From CAVSVP01 sp963731125 (lineage in GTDB: Bacteria > Pseudomonadota > Gammaproteobacteria > Competibacterales > Competibacteraceae), in the NCBI GenBank assembly GCA_963731125.1, contig CAVSVP010000033.1, positions 1-64,000 of the forward strand: 64,000 nucleotides of DNA, written 5' to 3'. Positions 1 through 9,224 of the stretch are shown one piece after another. The position numbers and the translations under genes are program-made. Under the pieces are notes generated by a model. It saw only the letters and a list, made by a program, of their open reading frames with translations, was not told where the DNA came from and did not search any database. Numbering within the stretch: the first letter of the stretch is position 1; each line of letters opens with the position of its first letter.

Positions 1-108
1 TCTCCGCCAATAATTATTATAAGTTTTTGATAAATAATTACAAAATTATAATCGAGTTTTCCACCCCACTAATAATTACTCCATGTGCCTGCGAGCCCTC
101 AGAGTTTC

Positions 109-206
109 GGTTCTGTTGCAAAAAATTTTTCAGGCACAAGCGCTAGTATTATTTTATCATCCTCACCTACCAGATGTTGTGGTTCAGAAATTTTTTGCAA
201 CAGAAC
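109..206. mobile_element. Mini inverted-repeat element with IS6-like ends
   Basis: A perfect 19-bp inverted repeat (GTTCTGTTGCAAAAAATTT at 110-128, complement at 188-206) encloses only about 60 bp with no gene. The end GGTTCTGTTGCAAA resembles the terminal repeats of IS6/IS257-type elements (family knowledge), so this could be a deletion derivative or MITE of such an IS. It abuts the truncated arylsulfatase remnant that starts at about 207. Bases 1-108 are AT-rich and hold no gene that I can see. Confidence 0.5.
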
Positions 207-359
207 GCCCTTGACTTCAACTACGCAGGCGGGGGTGTGGGCAAGGGTGGCCAAGCCACGCTGAGCGTGGATGGGAACCAGGTGGCCAGTGAAAAGCTGC
301 CACGTACCATCCCTTATCGTATCTCCCTCGACGAGACCCTCGATATCGGCGAGGATACC
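207..359 (+). pseudogene. Arylsulfatase C-terminal remnant, part 1
   Basis: The reading frame encodes ALDFNYAGGGVGKGG and then DETLDIGEDT, the conserved C-terminal strand region of type I arylsulfatases (formylglycine-dependent sulfatase family). The catalytic N-terminal domain is absent because the frame begins at the right arm of the mini element at 109-206. The reading is cut at 359 by an IS66-like element and resumes at 3602. The remnant cannot be active. Its neighbour, a DUF3604 protein, is commonly seen next to sulfatases, which supports the assignment. Confidence 0.72.
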
Positions 360-461
360 GTATCTTCTCAAAATCTCATGGTAATGAAGCTTCAGTAACG
401 GGCTGATGTAACAAAGTAGCGCGTGGAAGACTTGATAAAATGCTTGCCTACCCCATGTATA

Positions 462-1874
462 GGTCTTCGCAAATGAATTGATAGATTTAAAAAAAAATCG
501 TGATAGAATAAAAGGTTCTTCAAAGCTGCCGGAATACTCATGCCCTCCATTAAGGGTAGACCCTTGGGTCCAGAAGCCAAAGAACTGCTGGTTTCGGTTA
601 AAGAGTACTTTGATCGTAATAGATCAGACTTTGGCTGTACAGAATCCAGCGCCCAAATGACCGCTGATGCGTTAGGTCTGGGGTTAGCCACGGTCAACCG
701 GGTGATGGCGGCTTATCATAAAAATCCAGCTAGTCTGAACGCCCCGCCCCAAAGCCGAGGGCACCCGGCCTACTCGATTGCAGCCTCTCACCAGGAAGCG
801 GTCCGGAGCTACATTCGCCAAGCCAACCTTGAGGGTCGTCATATGACGCTGGAGAACATCAAATGGTTTCTGACCGAGCGCGCCCCCAAGGAGTCGTTTC
901 ATCTGTCTACGCTGGCCAGAACGCTAGATCGCTGGGGGTTTGAGTTTGGTAAAGGGACCCGTACCCAGCCTCTGAAAGAAAAGGATCACGTGATTGTCGC
1001 TCGGCAGCGGTATCTGAGACGGATGCGGCGCAACCGGAGTGCGAAGTCGGCCCCCTTACTGCGCCCGGAAGTGTATGTGGATGAATCATATATCAATAAG
1101 AATCATAGCAATGATTTTGTGTGGTATTCGACCGAAGACGGTCCCTGGATTCAAAAACCGACCGGCAAAGGAGAACGGCTGATTATGCTGAATGCGATGA
1201 CCTCTCAGGGCTGGGTGCCGGGGGCTAAAGTGGTGTTTAAAAGTACCCGAAAAACGGGGGATTATCATGGACAAATGACCGCCGACCTGTTTCGTCAATG
1301 GTTCGTTGATCGGCTCCTTCCTCATCTCCCGGCCCACGCCCTGATCGTGATGGACAACGCGAGTTATCACAATGTGCTGAGTGCGCATTCGGCGCCGACC
1401 CCCGCGTGTTCGAAAGAAAAAATCCGCACCTGGCTGGAGGCGAATCACATCCCTTGTCGAGACGATTGTCTGAAAGTGGAATTAGCCGAGATGTTGAATA
1501 AACTGGCTCCGCCGCCGACCTACGTGATTGACGAGCTCGCCGCCCAGCAGGGTCATGAAGTGGTCAGAACTCCGCCTTATCACCCGGAACTACAACCCAT
1601 AGAGACGTGTTGGGGGGTGCTCAAAAATGAAGTGGCCCGTCACTGTGATTTCACCCTGGATAATTTGATGCTTCAATTAGAACAGGCGTTTGCCAAAGTG
1701 ACGGCCAACACGTGCCAACATATCATTAAGAAAGTCCGATCTATTGAGGAAAGATTTTGGAGAGAAGATGCCCTGATGGATCAGGGTTTGTGAGGCTGGT
1801 TTTGTTGATAAAAAAGCCAGCTTTGTAGTATATCATAAAAAAAATCCAAAACTATCAATTCATATGCGAAGATC
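462..1874 (+). mobile_element. IS630-family insertion sequence
   Basis: Inverted repeats GGTCTTCGCAAATGAATTG (from 462) and the near-complement ending at 1874 flank a single transposase gene. TA dinucleotides at 460-461 and 1875-1876 are the TA target duplication typical of IS630/Tc1-mariner elements. It sits inside the left end of the IS66-like element, so it is the younger insertion. Confidence 0.85.
540..1793 (+). CDS. IS630-family transposase
   Basis: This 417-residue DDE transposase catalyses cut-and-paste movement of the surrounding IS. An N-terminal helix-turn-helix region (about residues 1-120) is followed by a DDE_3 catalytic domain. The acidic triad is visible as VDESYINKNH, VMDNASYHN and the E of PYHPELQPIETCW. 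The length is somewhat above the usual 340-370 residues for IS630 proteins. There are no frameshifts, so it may be active. The start ATG at 540 is the first in the frame after the left inverted repeat; no strong ribosome-binding site is visible. Confidence 0.9.
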   Translation: MPSIKGRPLGPEAKELLVSVKEYFDRNRSDFGCTESSAQMTADALGLGLATVNRVMAAYHKNPASLNAPPQSRGHPAYSIAASHQEAVRSYIRQANLEGRHMTLENIKWFLTERAPKESFHLSTLARTLDRWGFEFGKGTRTQPLKEKDHVIVARQRYLRRMRRNRSAKSAPLLRPEVYVDESYINKNHSNDFVWYSTEDGPWIQKPTGKGERLIMLNAMTSQGWVPGAKVVFKSTRKTGDYHGQMTADLFRQWFVDRLLPHLPAHALIVMDNASYHNVLSAHSAPTPACSKEKIRTWLEANHIPCRDDCLKVELAEMLNKLAPPPTYVIDELAAQQGHEVVRTPPYHPELQPIETCWGVLKNEVARHCDFTLDNLMLQLEQAFAKVTANTCQHIIKKVRSIEERFWREDALMDQGL

Positions 1875-1885
1875 TATAGTAGGTT

Positions 1886-3577
1886 ATGAACCGCACCGAA
1901 ATGACCACTTTTTTAGAAACGCTGCAGCTAGACATTGAGCGTATGGAAGCAGCTGATGTCAAGGCCAGTGTGGTGGCGTTGCTGAATCTGGTGGAAACGC
2001 TAGTTGCGGAGAACGACAAGTTAAAGGAGGAGCAGCAAAAGCTGAAGGATGAAATCAGCCGTTTGAAAGGCGAACAAGGCCAACCGGAGATCAAGGGCAA
2101 AAACCGAAAGCGTGATGACCTATCGTCGGAACAGGAGCGCAAGGAGGCGTCAGGCGAGCAGGGGAAGCGAGGCGGGGGAGAACGCCAGCGGGACTCGAAA
2201 CGCGACCAGATCAACATCGACCGGGTGGAAGAGTGCCCGGTGAATCGTGACGAATTACCAGAAGATGCCATCTTCAAGGGTTATGAAAGCGTCATTGTGC
2301 AGGACCTCAAAATCACCTCGGACAATGTGGAATACCGCCGTGCGGTGTATTATTCGCCGTCGCGACAGCAGACTTATCGAGGGGCTTTACCAGCGGAGGT
2401 GAAAGGGGAGTTCGGTGCCGGCATTCGAGCGCTGATTCCGACGATGAAACATGTCTGTAACCTGTCGGAACCGAAGCTTTTAGAGTTTCTGCACAATTTC
2501 AACGTGCGGATCTCGGCGGCTTATATCTCGAGCTTGTTGACGGATCCGCATGCGGTCTTTCACCGCGAAAAGGACGAGCTCTACCGCACGGCTTTGGAAT
2601 GCGGGGGGTATCAGCAGATCGATGACACCAGGGCGCGGGTTAACGGTGAAAACCACTCTACCCAGGTGGTCTGTAATCCGTGGTACACCGCTTATTTCAC
2701 GACCGAACGCAAAGACCGGCTGAGTGTGTTGGACGTGCTGAGAAATTTTGCTCCCCGTCGTTTTGTGTTCAATAGCGAAACACTGGAGTTGCTCGAGCAA
2801 GGCCATCTCTCCCAGAAGCTCATCCGCTGCGTGGATAACCTGGCAAAAGACCAACCGTTCACGGAAGAACAGGTCAACCAACTCGTGGATGAGTTACAGC
2901 CCGGCCCACAGCAACGCAGCCGCATCCTCGAAGCCGCCGCGATCGCTGCGTACCATCAGGAGACCGAGCTACCGGTGGTCAAGCTGCTGCTGTGCGATGA
3001 TGCCCCGCAATTTAAGCTGCTCACTGAGGAGTTGGCGCTGTGCTGGGTGCATGACGGTCGGCACGATAAAAAGCTCAATCCCATCGTCCCTAGCCATCGG
3101 GAACACTTGGAGCACTTTCGCCAAGACTATTGGGCCTTCTACGGCCAACTCCTGGCGTTTAAACAAACTCCCACACCGGCCGAGGCGACCCGGCTGTCTG
3201 AGGCATTTGACCGATTATTCTCAACCCAAACCGGCTACGCCGAACTCGACGCGCGAATCGCCAAAACCCTCGCCAAAAAAGAGGCCCTCTTGGCGGTGTT
3301 GCGGCATCCGCAGTTGCCCTTGCATAACAATGACGCCGAGTTGGGCGCCCGCGCCCAAGCTCGGGTGAGGGATGTCAGCTTGCACACCAAATCCAAAGCT
3401 GGCACCACGGCCAAAGATACCTTCATGACCCTTGTGCAAACGGCTAAGAAACTCGGCGTCAGTGCTTATGACTACATCTATGATCGGGTGAGTGGGAAAT
3501 TTGAGCTGCCTTCACTGGCGCAGTTGATCAGGCAAAAGAGCAAAGCTGAACTGCATCCGTGTCCTGATCCGCCATGA
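1886..3577 (+). CDS. IS66-like transposase
   Basis: This 563-residue protein is the transposase of the element bounded at 360 and 3593. Residues of about 30-75 form a charged coiled coil (LVENDKLKEEQQKLKDE-type heptads), followed by a Lys/Arg/Gly-rich linker. The catalytic core contains IDDTRARVNGENHSTQ and a C-terminal HNNDAELGARAQARVRD block that matches the NN/E region of the IS66 DDE domain. The 8-bp target duplication agrees. The element carries only this gene; the accessory tnpA/tnpB genes of classical IS66 are missing, so it belongs to a single-ORF relative. Confidence 0.75.
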   Translation: MNRTEMTTFLETLQLDIERMEAADVKASVVALLNLVETLVAENDKLKEEQQKLKDEISRLKGEQGQPEIKGKNRKRDDLSSEQERKEASGEQGKRGGGERQRDSKRDQINIDRVEECPVNRDELPEDAIFKGYESVIVQDLKITSDNVEYRRAVYYSPSRQQTYRGALPAEVKGEFGAGIRALIPTMKHVCNLSEPKLLEFLHNFNVRISAAYISSLLTDPHAVFHREKDELYRTALECGGYQQIDDTRARVNGENHSTQVVCNPWYTAYFTTERKDRLSVLDVLRNFAPRRFVFNSETLELLEQGHLSQKLIRCVDNLAKDQPFTEEQVNQLVDELQPGPQQRSRILEAAAIAAYHQETELPVVKLLLCDDAPQFKLLTEELALCWVHDGRHDKKLNPIVPSHREHLEHFRQDYWAFYGQLLAFKQTPTPAEATRLSEAFDRLFSTQTGYAELDARIAKTLAKKEALLAVLRHPQLPLHNNDAELGARAQARVRDVSLHTKSKAGTTAKDTFMTLVQTAKKLGVSAYDYIYDRVSGKFELPSLAQLIRQKSKAELHPCPDPP

Positions 3578-3601
3578 AATTTTGAGAAGATACAGGATAC
3601 C

Positions 3602-3751
3602 GGCACACCGGTTAGCGAGGACTACCATGTGCCGTTCAACTTTACCGGCAAGCTGGAAAAGGTCATCGTCAATATCGCGGAGGAACAACTCACGGAAGAA
3701 CAACTTCAGAAATATCGGGAAGGGCGCCTAAAGGCTGCGTTGTCCGAGTAA
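3602..3751 (+). pseudogene. Arylsulfatase C-terminal remnant, part 2
   Basis: After the IS66-like element the sulfatase frame resumes as GTPVSEDYHVPFNFTGKLEK and ends at TAA 3749-3751 with a Glu/Lys-rich tail. The motif DTG-x-PV-x(2)-DY-x-VPF-x-FTGK is a strong family signature for arylsulfatase C-termini. Together with 207-359 it gives about 100 residues of the original protein, which is usually over 500 residues. It lies 35 bp upstream of the DUF3604 gene in the same direction, so the two were probably one operon. Confidence 0.75.
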
Positions 3752-3786
3752 GACTTTTAATAATGACCATTTGAGAAACCAGTATC

Positions 3787-5625
3787 ATGAAACCACGCCA
3801 CCTAAGCATACTTCTTTTTTCGTTCGCTGCCATTTCCACCACAGCCTTCGCGGTTGAATACCTCCCGGACAAGGCAGGGGTCGCTAGTGTGATGACAAAG
3901 CAGGAATACTCTCCCTACGTTGGGCGGGAATTTCCAACTCAAGTGCTTTGGGGAGACACCCATCTCCACACCATGGTCTCGGTGGATGCGGGGACGATGA
4001 CGCGACTCGGTCAGGAGGAAGCCTTTCGTTTTGCACGTGGCGAGGAGGTAGTGGCCACTCATGGGTTGCGGGCCAAGCTGTCCCGGCCACTGGACTTCAT
4101 TGTCGTCTCGGATCACGCGGAAATGTATGGCCTGATGCCCCAGCTCCTGAAAGGCGATCCTGAGATTCTGGCTACCGAGAAGGGCAAGCGCTGGTATGAC
4201 ATGTTGCAGGGAGGCGATCCAGACCAGGCCTTTGCGGCGGCGATGGAGATCGTAGCCTCGCTGTCCGAGAAGGAGCCTCCCATCAAAAGCGATAAAGCGG
4301 TTCACGATGCCTGGCATAACTATACCGCTCTCGCTGATAGGTACAATGAACCGGGGCGCTTCACCACCCTGATTGGCTATGAATGGACTGCAATAGGGGG
4401 CTACAATTTGCACCGCAACGTCATCTTCCGCGGTGATGCCAGCGTGGCCAATCGTACCGTACCCTTTTCGCAGTTTGACAGCCAGAACCCGGAAGATCTC
4501 TGGAAAGCGCTCGCCGCGTTTGAGCAGGAGACGGGGGCCGAAGTGCTGGCTATCCCCCACAACGGCAACCTCTCCAACGGCCGCATGTTCACCGTCGAGA
4601 CCTTCGACGGCCAGCCACTCACCCAGGAACTTGCAACCCTGCGGGCCAACTATGAACCCCTCGTCGAGGTCACCCAGATAAAGGGTGACGGTGAAGCCCA
4701 TCCGCTCCTCTCGCCTAATGACGAATTCGCCGACTATGAAACCTGGGACCGGTCGAATCTCAATGGTACCGAGCTCAAGAAGCCGGAGATGTTACGCTGG
4801 GAATACGCCCGTGAGGCCCTCAAGACGGGCCTTCTGCTCGAGAAGAATCTCGGTGTTAACCCCTATAAGTTCGGCATGATTGGCAGCACCGATGCCCACA
4901 CCGCGCTCTCTGCCGTCGAGGAAGAGAACTTCTTCGGCAAACACTCCGGGGTTGAGCCCGAGCCGCACCGCTGGAAACATGTCGTGATCGAAGCGCCTGA
5001 TCCAAAGTTGACCGTGTACGGCTGGCAGCAGGCGGCTTCCGGTTATGCGGCGGTATGGGCCACCGAGAACACGCGGGAAGCCATCTTTGATGCCATGCAG
5101 CGCAAGGAGACTTACGCTACCACCGGCTCACGCATGACAGTCCGTTTCTTTGGGGGCTGGGAATTTACAGAAACGGATGCTCAATCTAGACTGCCTGCGG
5201 GAGTTGGTTATGCTAAGGGCGTGCCGATGGGGGGTGACCTGCCTACCGCTCCGGAGGGCAAAGCGCCGAGTTTCCTGGTAGCTGCCATGAAAGACCCCTA
5301 CAGCGGGAACTTGGATCGTATCCAGATCGTGAAGGGTTGGCTCGAGGCTGATGGGAATCTCCAGGAAAAAGTTTATGACGTGGTTTGGAGCGACGATCGC
5401 AAGCCGGGCGCCGATGGTAAGCTACCGCTAGTCGGCACTACCGTTGATGCTGCGAATGCCACCTGGACCAATACAATCGGCGATCCGGAGCTGATTGCAG
5501 TATGGCGTGATCCGAGCTTCGATCCGTCGCTGAAGGCTTTTTATTACGCCCGTGTTATCGAAATCCCGACGCCCCGCTGGACCGCTTATGAGGCAAAGCG
5601 CAGCAATTCTAATTTTGGATTTTAG
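3787..5625 (+). CDS. DUF3604 secreted PHP-like protein, C-terminus replaced by an IS
   Basis: This 612-residue protein has an N-terminal signal peptide (hydrophobic stretch, cleavage near TAFA-VEYL). Metal-binding-like motifs GDTHLHT, VVSDHAE, IPHNGN and GSTDAHT recall the PHP hydrolase fold and define DUF3604; the biochemical role is not established. The native gene does not end here. An IS inserted at 5601 supplies the last seven residues (SNSNFGF) and the stop. The original ending, RFGIDMSADV...YTSPIWYTPKS, is still legible at 7419-7506, giving a native length of about 633 residues. Loss of the conserved tail may impair the protein. Confidence 0.85.
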   Translation: MKPRHLSILLFSFAAISTTAFAVEYLPDKAGVASVMTKQEYSPYVGREFPTQVLWGDTHLHTMVSVDAGTMTRLGQEEAFRFARGEEVVATHGLRAKLSRPLDFIVVSDHAEMYGLMPQLLKGDPEILATEKGKRWYDMLQGGDPDQAFAAAMEIVASLSEKEPPIKSDKAVHDAWHNYTALADRYNEPGRFTTLIGYEWTAIGGYNLHRNVIFRGDASVANRTVPFSQFDSQNPEDLWKALAAFEQETGAEVLAIPHNGNLSNGRMFTVETFDGQPLTQELATLRANYEPLVEVTQIKGDGEAHPLLSPNDEFADYETWDRSNLNGTELKKPEMLRWEYAREALKTGLLLEKNLGVNPYKFGMIGSTDAHTALSAVEEENFFGKHSGVEPEPHRWKHVVIEAPDPKLTVYGWQQAASGYAAVWATENTREAIFDAMQRKETYATTGSRMTVRFFGGWEFTETDAQSRLPAGVGYAKGVPMGGDLPTAPEGKAPSFLVAAMKDPYSGNLDRIQIVKGWLEADGNLQEKVYDVVWSDDRKPGADGKLPLVGTTVDAANATWTNTIGDPELIAVWRDPSFDPSLKAFYYARVIEIPTPRWTAYEAKRSNSNFGF

Positions 5626-7409
5626 GCTACGAGGATGGTGAGCTCGACGCAAATCAGTCGACCAAATTCTACCTACACAAAGTATAATCACTGGGCTTGC
5701 CCGCGCCAGCGGGGTGAACTTTTCTTACAGCACGTTGGGGCTGGGTGTTAACAGACGCTCACCCCTCCAGTCCTTGATCCAGACAGAAAGCCGTTGAGTT
5801 ACCCGTTTGAACCTGCCCCCAAGACACTGACGTTCGAGAGCATGGTCGGCAAGTTGCGTTCGATAATGCAAGGATTTCCCGATAAACGGACGGGGTCGAA
5901 TACCGTTTATCCGATGGAAGATGTGGGGATGGGAGCGTTTGCGGTGTTTTTCACGCAAAGCCCATCGTTTCTGCAGTTTCAACGCGATATGGACAAGAAG
6001 CTGGGCAAGAGTAATGCCCAGAGCTTGCTGCAAATGGGAGCGATTCCGTGTGACAATCACATTCGCGATCTGCTCGACGAGGTGCCACCGGCGGAGGTAT
6101 TGCCGATGTTCGGCTACCTTTTTGACGGTCTCAAGGCGAGCGGGCATTTAGAGGCCTATCGGTCGGTTAAGGGGACCCTGCGGGTGGGCCTGGATGGGAC
6201 GGAGCATCACGCCTCCAAGAAGATTCACTGCGAGCAGTGTAACACCCAGCAGCCCCGTAACGGCGAGGTGACGTACTCGCATACGGTCATTACCCCGGTG
6301 GTGGTGGCACCGGGCAACGACACGGTGATTCCTCTGGAGCCGGAGTTTGTGGTTCCCCAAGACGGGCATGAGAAGCAAGATTGTGAAACCGCGGCAGCGA
6401 AACGCTGGCTTGGCCAGTAGGGGAAGCGCTACCGAGAGCTTGGGATCACGATGTTAGGCGACGATTTGTACTGTCGCCAGCCGGTGTGCGAAGTGATTTT
6501 GGAGGAGCAGCTGAATTTCATTTTAGTGTGCAAGCCGGAGTCGCACAAAACGCTCTACGAATGGGTCGAGGGGCTGGAGGTCACCGGGGGGGGTCAAACT
6601 GTTAGCGCGAAGCGCTGGACGGGCAAAACCCACGAGACGGACACGTATCGGTTTGTCAACCAGGTTCCGCTGCGCGATGGTGCCGAGGCGCTGCTGGTGA
6701 ACTGGTGCGAGTTAATCACCACCAGCGCTGATGGCAAGGTGCTGTACCAGAACGCCTTTGCCACCGGCTATGACATTTCCAAAGCTAATGTAGCGGAGAT
6801 TGCGACCGCGGGTCGGGCGCGTTGGAAGGTCGAGAATGAGAACAACAACGTGCTGAAGACCAAAGGCTATCATCTGGAACACAATTTTGGTCATGGTGAG
6901 AAGTCTCTCTCGTCGGTGTTGGTAGCGTTCAATTTGTTGGCCTTTTTACTCCATGTCGTGTTGGGGCTGATGGATAGCCGTTACCAGTTAGTGCGCCAAG
7001 CGCTTGGTGCCCGGAAAACCTTTTTCGACGACATTCGAGCGCTCACCCGCTATCTTTTTTTTGAGAGTTGGGAAGCGCTGCTGAGCTTCATGATGCGTGG
7101 CCTCGAGCTGGAAGGGGCCGAGACAACCTGACCCGGCCAAGGACGGCTAAAGCGACCCCCGACAATTCGAATCACCCGAGCTGCTGTTGGACAGGGTGTG
7201 GTGGTGCGACCGGCTTAACCGGGGCGTCAGGGGGGGAGGTTCGTTTTGAAATCGGCAATATCGCTGAGTAGAAGAATGCGACGGTACGCCTATCGGGAGC
7301 AAGCTTAATTCAGAGGCGAGTGGGGGGCGAAGTTGTTGGGTTAGCGGCTCGCTTATAGCACAGTGAGGGGAGCGTAAGTCTTTTACATGCGCCAAAATTA
7401 GAATTACTG
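5601..7409 (+). mobile_element. Insertion sequence with 9-bp target duplication
   Basis: The 18-bp terminal inverted repeats are CAGCAATTCTAATTTTGG at 5601-5618 and its complement with one mismatch at 7392-7409. The direct repeat GGCAAAGCG flanks it at 5592-5600 and 7410-7418. It carries one transposase gene with an in-frame amber codon. The insertion lies in the last codons of the DUF3604 gene. About 280 bp after the transposase (7132-7409) contain no gene. Confidence 0.85.
5794..7131 (+). pseudogene. DDE transposase interrupted by an in-frame TAG
   Basis: Two consecutive stretches (5794-6420 and 6451-7131) share one reading frame separated by TAG at 6418-6420, so a single nonsense mutation splits a protein of about 445 residues. 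The DDE-type core shows GLDGTEHH, LGDDLYCRQP and the ARWKVENENNNVLKTKGYH block typical of an IS4-like/ISNCY group. An unusual Cys motif, CEQCNTQQ, follows the first Asp. No ATG follows the TAG soon enough to restore the catalytic domain. Stop-codon readthrough cannot be excluded, but decay is simpler. Confidence 0.8.
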
Positions 7410-7422
7410 GGCAAAGCGGTTC

Positions 7423-7607
7423 GGCATTGACATGTCGGCTGACGTTCCCATGTCAACGACCGAGCGGGCCTATACCTCGCCGATCTGGTATACACCGAAG
7501 TCTTGAGAAAATCAGAGATCACCTAGACAACCGGAGAGGCCATCTTTTGAGTTTTTTAGGCCTTTTCGCATTGTTGATCTCTTAAGGAACAGGTGTTTTG
7601 TTAATCC
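7423..7607. repeat. Direct repeat, left copy (end of DUF3604 to start of nupC)
   Basis: This 185-bp segment is repeated at 9040-9224 with a single mismatch. It contains the native 3' end of the DUF3604 gene (stop at 7504-7506), the intergenic region, and the first codons of the CNT transporter gene (TTG TTA ATC). An inverted pair TTGACATG / CATGTCAA occurs near its start, and a stem AGGCC / GGCCT followed by TTTT could act as a terminator. The two copies bracket the DDE element at 7606-9041 exactly. Confidence 0.9.
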
Positions 7608-7683
7608 AGCGTTTCGGCTAAAATTGAGTCCAATTCTATTCTCACTACCCGCTGCACACTCGCCCATGCAAGTTGTCCGGAAC

Positions 7684-8577
7684 TTATGCGCTAGTCTCTT
7701 CTGGTCTTGCCATCGCATTCAGACCCGCAAAGATATGGTAAGCATAGAGCCTATCGTAGTCGACCTGTGCCCTTTTCCCAGATCTGCCCCGAATGAGCTC
7801 TCGCGCAGACTTGGCAGTGAGATCCAAGATGTTCCGCCTGAACCACGCCGCTCCGTGAGCCGCGAGTTCAACATCGAGATGGCTTAGGAGCAACAGGGAC
7901 GACTCCACGTCATCCTTGAAGTCCACTCCACTGTTACGCCACCTCGCCTTCGCCGTGCCATGCAGGCGGTTGTCATTGGGCGAGAGATGCTGATGCACGG
8001 GTGCAGGGTACGACACGTGCTTTGCGAACCCGAGCGATTCGAGAACACTCACGCCGCCCGGAAAGAAGGACTTCCCATTATCGCTGAAGACGACAACGTT
8101 GAGCGGGATCTGGTAGCGCGCAAAAAAACGGCGCAGAAGCCCGGCACTCTCGCTGGCATAAATGCGGGTCTCGTTCTTCTCGGCGCCAATAGAGATGACG
8201 CGTTTCGCATTGATGCCGAAGCGCGCGAGAGCGTTCACGAGTTTGTCCCTCTCCTGGACCCACGCCTTGCGCCCGACACGATCGAGCCGGAATTTCCCAT
8301 TGCACGTGAAGAGGACGGGCGGTGTACGGTTTACACCGTCGGACCAGACAACGGTGACGATGCCGTTCGTGAACCGCGTGATCGTGGTGCTCGATTTTGG
8401 CTGAGCGCCACCAGCAGGCGCGTAGCTCACGCGCCGATCGGTGCGGTGGCCCGTGAACGTGAAGTCGACGCTTGCCAGAAGCCCCTTGAGATCTCCCGCA
8501 CGCTGTCGCTCGCTCTTCCACTCAAACATCATCTTCGCGAGCGCGTCGACGTCCACCGTGAAGCCGCTGGTCTTCAC
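7684..8577 (-). pseudogene. Transposase, C-terminal part (catalytic domain)
   Basis: The reading frame has 297 codons from a GTG. It holds a DDE_3-like catalytic domain: LASVDFTFTG, VFSDNGKSFF and PVHQHLSPNDNRLHG correspond to the D, D and N/E region of Tc1/IS630-like enzymes. It overlaps the upstream frame (8574-8990) by a GTGA, which could be translational coupling. More likely both are one protein: continuing the upstream frame after one inserted base at about 8590-8600 gives LGFSSKVSQVKTSGFTVD without interruption. The full enzyme would be about 435 residues. Confidence 0.7.
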
Positions 8578-8990
8578 CTGGGAAACCTTCGAACTGAACC
8601 AAGGGCATGCAGGTAGTCATGCGCCGTCGTCTGGGCAAGCTCCACACCAAAGGCTGACGCGCAGAACGTCGAGAACGAGGCGAGCGAGACGACCTGGTTC
8701 GAGTCGTTCTGAGACAGGACCCAACCGGCTGCCATCTCGCCCTGCTCGTCGTCCAGAAGCGGCGCCGCTCCGCTGGCCTTCTCCGCCGTGAAGATCCTGC
8801 CCGTCGCCGCGTGGGCGTGCACCCAGCGGTCCAAAGACGACTTGGGCACCATGATCTCGGCGTCGGCGAGAACCTCACGAAAGACCGAGCGCGAGATCCC
8901 ACGCACCTCCAGCGGGCCCACGAGGCGTGCAACGAGTTCACGCTGGTCTGTAGACAACTCTGTTGACGGGTACTTGCGCTTCTTGGACAT
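8574..8990 (-). pseudogene. Transposase, N-terminal part (DNA-binding domain)
   Basis: From the Met at 8990 (MSKKRKYPST) this frame encodes a helix-turn-helix region with REVLADAEIMVPKSSLDRW and a second helical segment TAHDYLHALG. It ends at TGA 8574-8576 after an apparent one-base deletion. The ATG at 9068 would start inside the flanking repeat outside the element, so 8990 is preferred. Together with 7684-8577 it makes up the transposase of this element. Confidence 0.65.
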
Positions 8991-9039
8991 GGGGGGCTCT
9001 TCCGGCGAAAACGATAGACTCAATTTTATCCGAAATGCT

Positions 9040-9224
9040 GGCATTGACATGTCGGCTGACGTTCCCATGTCAACGACCGAGCGGGCCTATACCTCGCCGA
9101 TCTGGTATACACCGAAGTCTTGAGAAAATCAGAGATCACCTAGACAACCGGAGAGGCCATCTTTTGAGTTTTTTAGGCCTTTTCGCATTGTTGATCTCTT
9201 AAGGAACAGGTGCTTTGTTAATCC
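9040..9224. repeat. Direct repeat, right copy, carrying the nupC translation start
   Basis: This is the second copy of the segment at 7423-7607. Because it immediately precedes the intact transporter, it holds the working promoter and ribosome-binding site (AAGGA at 9201-9205) of that gene. The only difference I see is C at 9213 against T at 7596. Confidence 0.9.

Larger units (their letters stand above)
360..3593. mobile_element. IS66-like insertion sequence, interrupted by an IS630
   Basis: Terminal inverted repeats begin GTATCTTCTCAAAAT (360-381) and are mirrored at 3572-3593 with one mismatch in 22 bp. An 8-bp target duplication AGGATACC lies at 352-359 and 3594-3601, the length expected for IS66-type elements. 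The insertion splits the arylsulfatase remnant precisely: removing the element plus one duplication restores the frame GEDT-GTPVSEDY. An IS630 at 462-1874 later inserted into its left non-coding end. Its transposase at 1886-3577 is intact. Confidence 0.85.
7606..9041 (-). mobile_element. DDE transposon flanked by a long duplication
   Basis: Terminal inverted repeats of 24 bp, CCAGCGTTTCGGCTAAAATT from 7606 and the near-complement ending at 9041 (two mismatches), enclose a transposase gene on the minus strand. The expected short target duplication is replaced by the 185-bp repeats at 7423-7607 and 9040-9224. Base composition inside appears higher in G and C than in the neighbouring transporter gene, consistent with recent arrival. 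Confidence 0.8.

Noticed and set aside
3802..4701. 299-codon minus-strand frame
   Set aside because: It lies opposite conserved DUF3604 motifs in a coding strand with a signal peptide; no ribosome-binding site and no recognisable fold.
7132..7409. A separate gene after the transposase in the IS at 5601-7409
   Set aside because: Only short overlapping frames exist and the segment ends with the inverted repeat; treated as the non-coding IS end.
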